A stretch of 64,000 nt of DNA from Siphonodentalium dalli (taxonomy: Eukaryota; Mollusca; Scaphopoda; Gadilida; Siphonodentaliidae), in contig CP136069.1 in the NCBI GenBank assembly GCA_032622095.1, forward strand, positions 13,500,450 through 13,564,449, given 5' to 3'. Position numbers and translations under genes: made by a program. Below are positions 61,601 through 64,000 of the stretch, piece after piece (positions within the stretch are counted from its first letter, which is position 1; each line of letters opens with the position of its first letter). The notes beneath the pieces were generated by a model, which made no database searches, was not told the origin of the DNA, and saw only the letters and a program-made list of their open reading frames with translations.

Positions 61601-62606
61601 CTAAGTACGTCACACAACACGCTCATGTATGGATACAGTCTTACACGCACACGCCCAGACCCAGACGTAATAATCACATTACACACATACGCTCTTTATC
61701 GACGACACTGCGGATACGAACGCTCTTTAACTATCAACGCGATTAACCACACCGTGCCAATGGCGGTAATTTTTGTGACTGGGGTGGGGAATGGCTGCTC
61801 TGACGTTCTCAGAAGCGGTGCGATGCCACTTCATCTGGGATTTTACCATTAAATAGTAAGTTTGTGCTCAATCCGTCCGGCAGTTTTCGAGTCCATCGCG
61901 AACACACACACAGACAGACAGATCTCCCAAAATATATAATAGATAGTAGAGAATGCATTGGCATAGGTTTTTCGCAAACAAATCAGGAATCTCCAGTTAT
62001 GAAAGTGTTAATAATACATTCTGACAATGCGAACTGAGGATGTGGATAAAGTGTTAATAATACATTCTGACAATGCGAACTGAGGATGTGGATAAAGTGT
62101 TAATAATACATTCTGGCAATGCGAATTGAGAATGTGGATAAAATGTTTGGCAAGTTATTGACATTTTAAAAATTAACAATTATATAGCGGTGATTGAAAC
62201 ATAATTCTTTTGCGTTTATTATCACTTACATATGCCTAAAGCTCCTTTCACGGACTTTACAGATGCGTTTTACGCAATGCGTTTCTACCTTTCACATATG
62301 TCCGTTTCTCCGTCCATTTTACGGATGCGTTACAAGAGCGTTATTAATTTGATTTGTAAAATAAAGGGGAATACACGAGTTACCCCTTCCTTCTACCATA
62401 GAATATTCAGATGGTGAGGATATATTCTTCCCTCTGTCAGTATATCGAGGCGAAAAAGAAGACACGCCGCATTTTGGAACATGATATTGTAAAAAGGGAG
62501 AAGAAAAATAAGGCCCATTCGTCTATCTAATCATACACGATCTGTATTTTGATTGAACACTAATTCGTGGGATATTTGTGGGTAACAACGAGTACTGGAG
62601 CAGTTT

Positions 62607-63060
62607 GCACTTATACTACATTACATCTCATATGACATTACAAAGAGAAGCAGAGCGAAAGAAGTTCTTTGTCCAAAGCAGATAATCAGTGAGCCTGCTG
62701 GGAACTACAGGTATATATACTCATCCAATGCATGCTACGATGACCTTTATCTATATTTGTGTAACTATGGGTGTGTAACTTCTCTGTATACTCAATATAT
62801 ACATGTATATGCCTTATACTATTATCGCATAATTAAAACTTCACATAACCGATGAATAATCAACCGTTCTACTATCCTAACTGTTTTTGTTGACTTTTAG
62901 ATAGCCGTGGGTTCACGCCTTCCGGTTACCAGTCGATGCATCACGCGGGTTTTTATCTGCCTGCTCGGTGTGTCGGTGTGGTGCTTGCGGACCTTGCCAA
63001 TAAGTTATCATTCCTGACATCCCCTTTGGCATAATTGCCATAAACCATAAAACATATACT
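62607..63060 (-). repeat. B-A block, right arm mirror
   Basis: Reverse complement of 46275-46727, including the AAAAC insertion. One visible change is GCGAAAGAAG here against GCGAGAGAAG in the left arm. Confidence 0.9.
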
Positions 63061-63601
63061 ATCCGTCGGTGAGGCTTTTGGCAACACGCAACATTCGTTT
63101 TTAAACGTTTGACGACTTAATTTCACACTCTTGTTATATTCAGTTTATTATACCTTTAGTTAATAGACAGACTCGTTCTTATTTTAAGTACCCGTTCATT
63201 TGTTGATCTTCATGACGTTATGTACTTCAGATCGGCCATATTGGCATTAGTGCGATACAGGTACCGATGGCATGTACATGGTTGCAAAAAATTACTAGTT
63301 ACAAAACTAGTTACAAAACTTATTGATTGCACGTGTTAAATATGTATATATACATGTATACCTACATATATCACAGATGGTGGCACTGAGTTCATTATTA
63401 TTACACTTTTGCTAATTGACACATAGACTAACATTACTTCCAACAGTATAGTTGGTTATATTAGGTAATTTGATTCCTAGCATATATAACAATTATAAAT
63501 GGTAATAGCGGTATGTTATAATCATTAATTTCGGAATGATCACGTCCATTTTGATACCTGTTTACAATATTTTACAATTTTATGAATACTCTTTAATGAA
63601 A

Positions 63602-63679
63602 TAGAAATAGTTATTAGTATGTCTTACAATACCTTTAATTCTATAGAGTATACGAATTGGATATTCATATACACTACTG
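63602..63679 (+). repeat. 78-bp extra copy at the outer palindrome boundary
   Basis: Three bases after the right arm ends, 78 bp repeat 61243-61320 (TAGAAATAGTTATTAGTATG to CACTACTG) with one difference (GTATACG here, GTATGCG there). The left-arm counterpart 48014-48091 has the same variant as this extra copy. Confidence 0.9.
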
Positions 63680-64000
63680 GTCACCTTCTAGTATATATAT
63701 ATATATGAAAAAACAATAACACATATAGTAGACATACTTTTATATATGCGGGGCTCCCTATACTCAAACTTAAGAGAATGCACTGACGCAGGGTCTATAA
63801 CTCCCGTCCTGAAAGGGTTAATTATGAAAAATGATTTGAGAGCGTCCCGGGATCTGGGACTATATTCCTTATTGGTATTTAAATTCGCGCAGTATTAGTT
63901 TTTGCTTAATGTTGAATTCGCGCACCTTGCGGTTCGAATTCAAAACTGACAATCAAATTATGTTCCTAAAAATTAATATCTGATGACAGTTTTCTTTCTT
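63680..64000. other. Non-coding, no gene seen
   Basis: A short TA run lies at 63691-63706. GAATTCGCGCACCTTG near 63914 is an inverted relative of CAAGGTGCGCGAATTC near 35133. Confidence 0.5.

Larger units (their letters stand above)
54686..63599 (-). repeat. Giant palindrome, right arm (8,914 bp)
   Basis: Reverse complement of 45735-54675 with the same repeats in mirror order. Differences from the left arm include the lost 24-bp segment at ~60264, a CGCCCGG against CCCCCGG change near 61412, and several changes in the 305-bp repeat at 55.8-56.5 kb. Confidence 0.97.

Overview
This window is eukaryotic, AT-rich and dominated by repeats. It looks like non-genic DNA from an invertebrate. The mix of a CR1/Jockey-type LINE, a Ty3/Gypsy-class retrovirus-like element, Helitron-like ends and hairpin elements would fit a mollusc or another lophotrochozoan, but no host gene is present to confirm that. 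I found no convincing host gene, tRNA, rRNA or CRISPR array. All recognisable coding sequence belongs to mobile elements.

Layout. 1-2.8 kb: 3' two-thirds of a LINE reverse transcriptase gene with one frameshift and one stop, ending near a TA microsatellite. 2.8-12.7 kb: old dispersed repeats, including a ~142-bp tandem family (3.9-6.2 kb), hairpin elements and a broken Myb/SANT-like gene (9.65-9.94 kb). 12.7-26.5 kb: one ~42-bp/270-bp higher-order minisatellite split by two insertions. The first is a 9,463-bp LTR retrovirus-like element (13299-22761, coding on the minus strand, two 600-bp LTRs with about 4 differences, 4-bp target duplication CCAT). The second is a Helitron-like element (22830-25347). 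26.5-45.7 kb: diverse repeats, tandem duplications, MITE-like hairpins and a mirrored foldback-like block. 45.7-63.6 kb: a giant near-perfect palindrome with ~8.9-kb arms and a 10-bp spacer at 54676-54685.

The retrovirus-like element reads, on the minus strand: LTR, displaced primer-binding site, a leader with a start codon and a splice donor, an ATG-less leader frame, gag with two zinc knuckles, a TTTAAAC slippery site, a long basic linker, protease (broken by one base), reverse transcriptase truncated after motif A, an F-type envelope gene, and a separate SGNH-hydrolase ORF, then polypurine tract and LTR. The splice phase fits env translation starting in the leader exon. Most of RT, RNase H and integrase are gone, so this copy cannot move alone, yet its LTRs are almost identical. 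It was therefore probably mobilised recently by proteins supplied in trans, or deleted after insertion.

The two points that most deserve follow-up are the SGNH-hydrolase gene placed behind env, and the 18-kb palindrome, whose arms differ by substitutions and a 24-bp indel.
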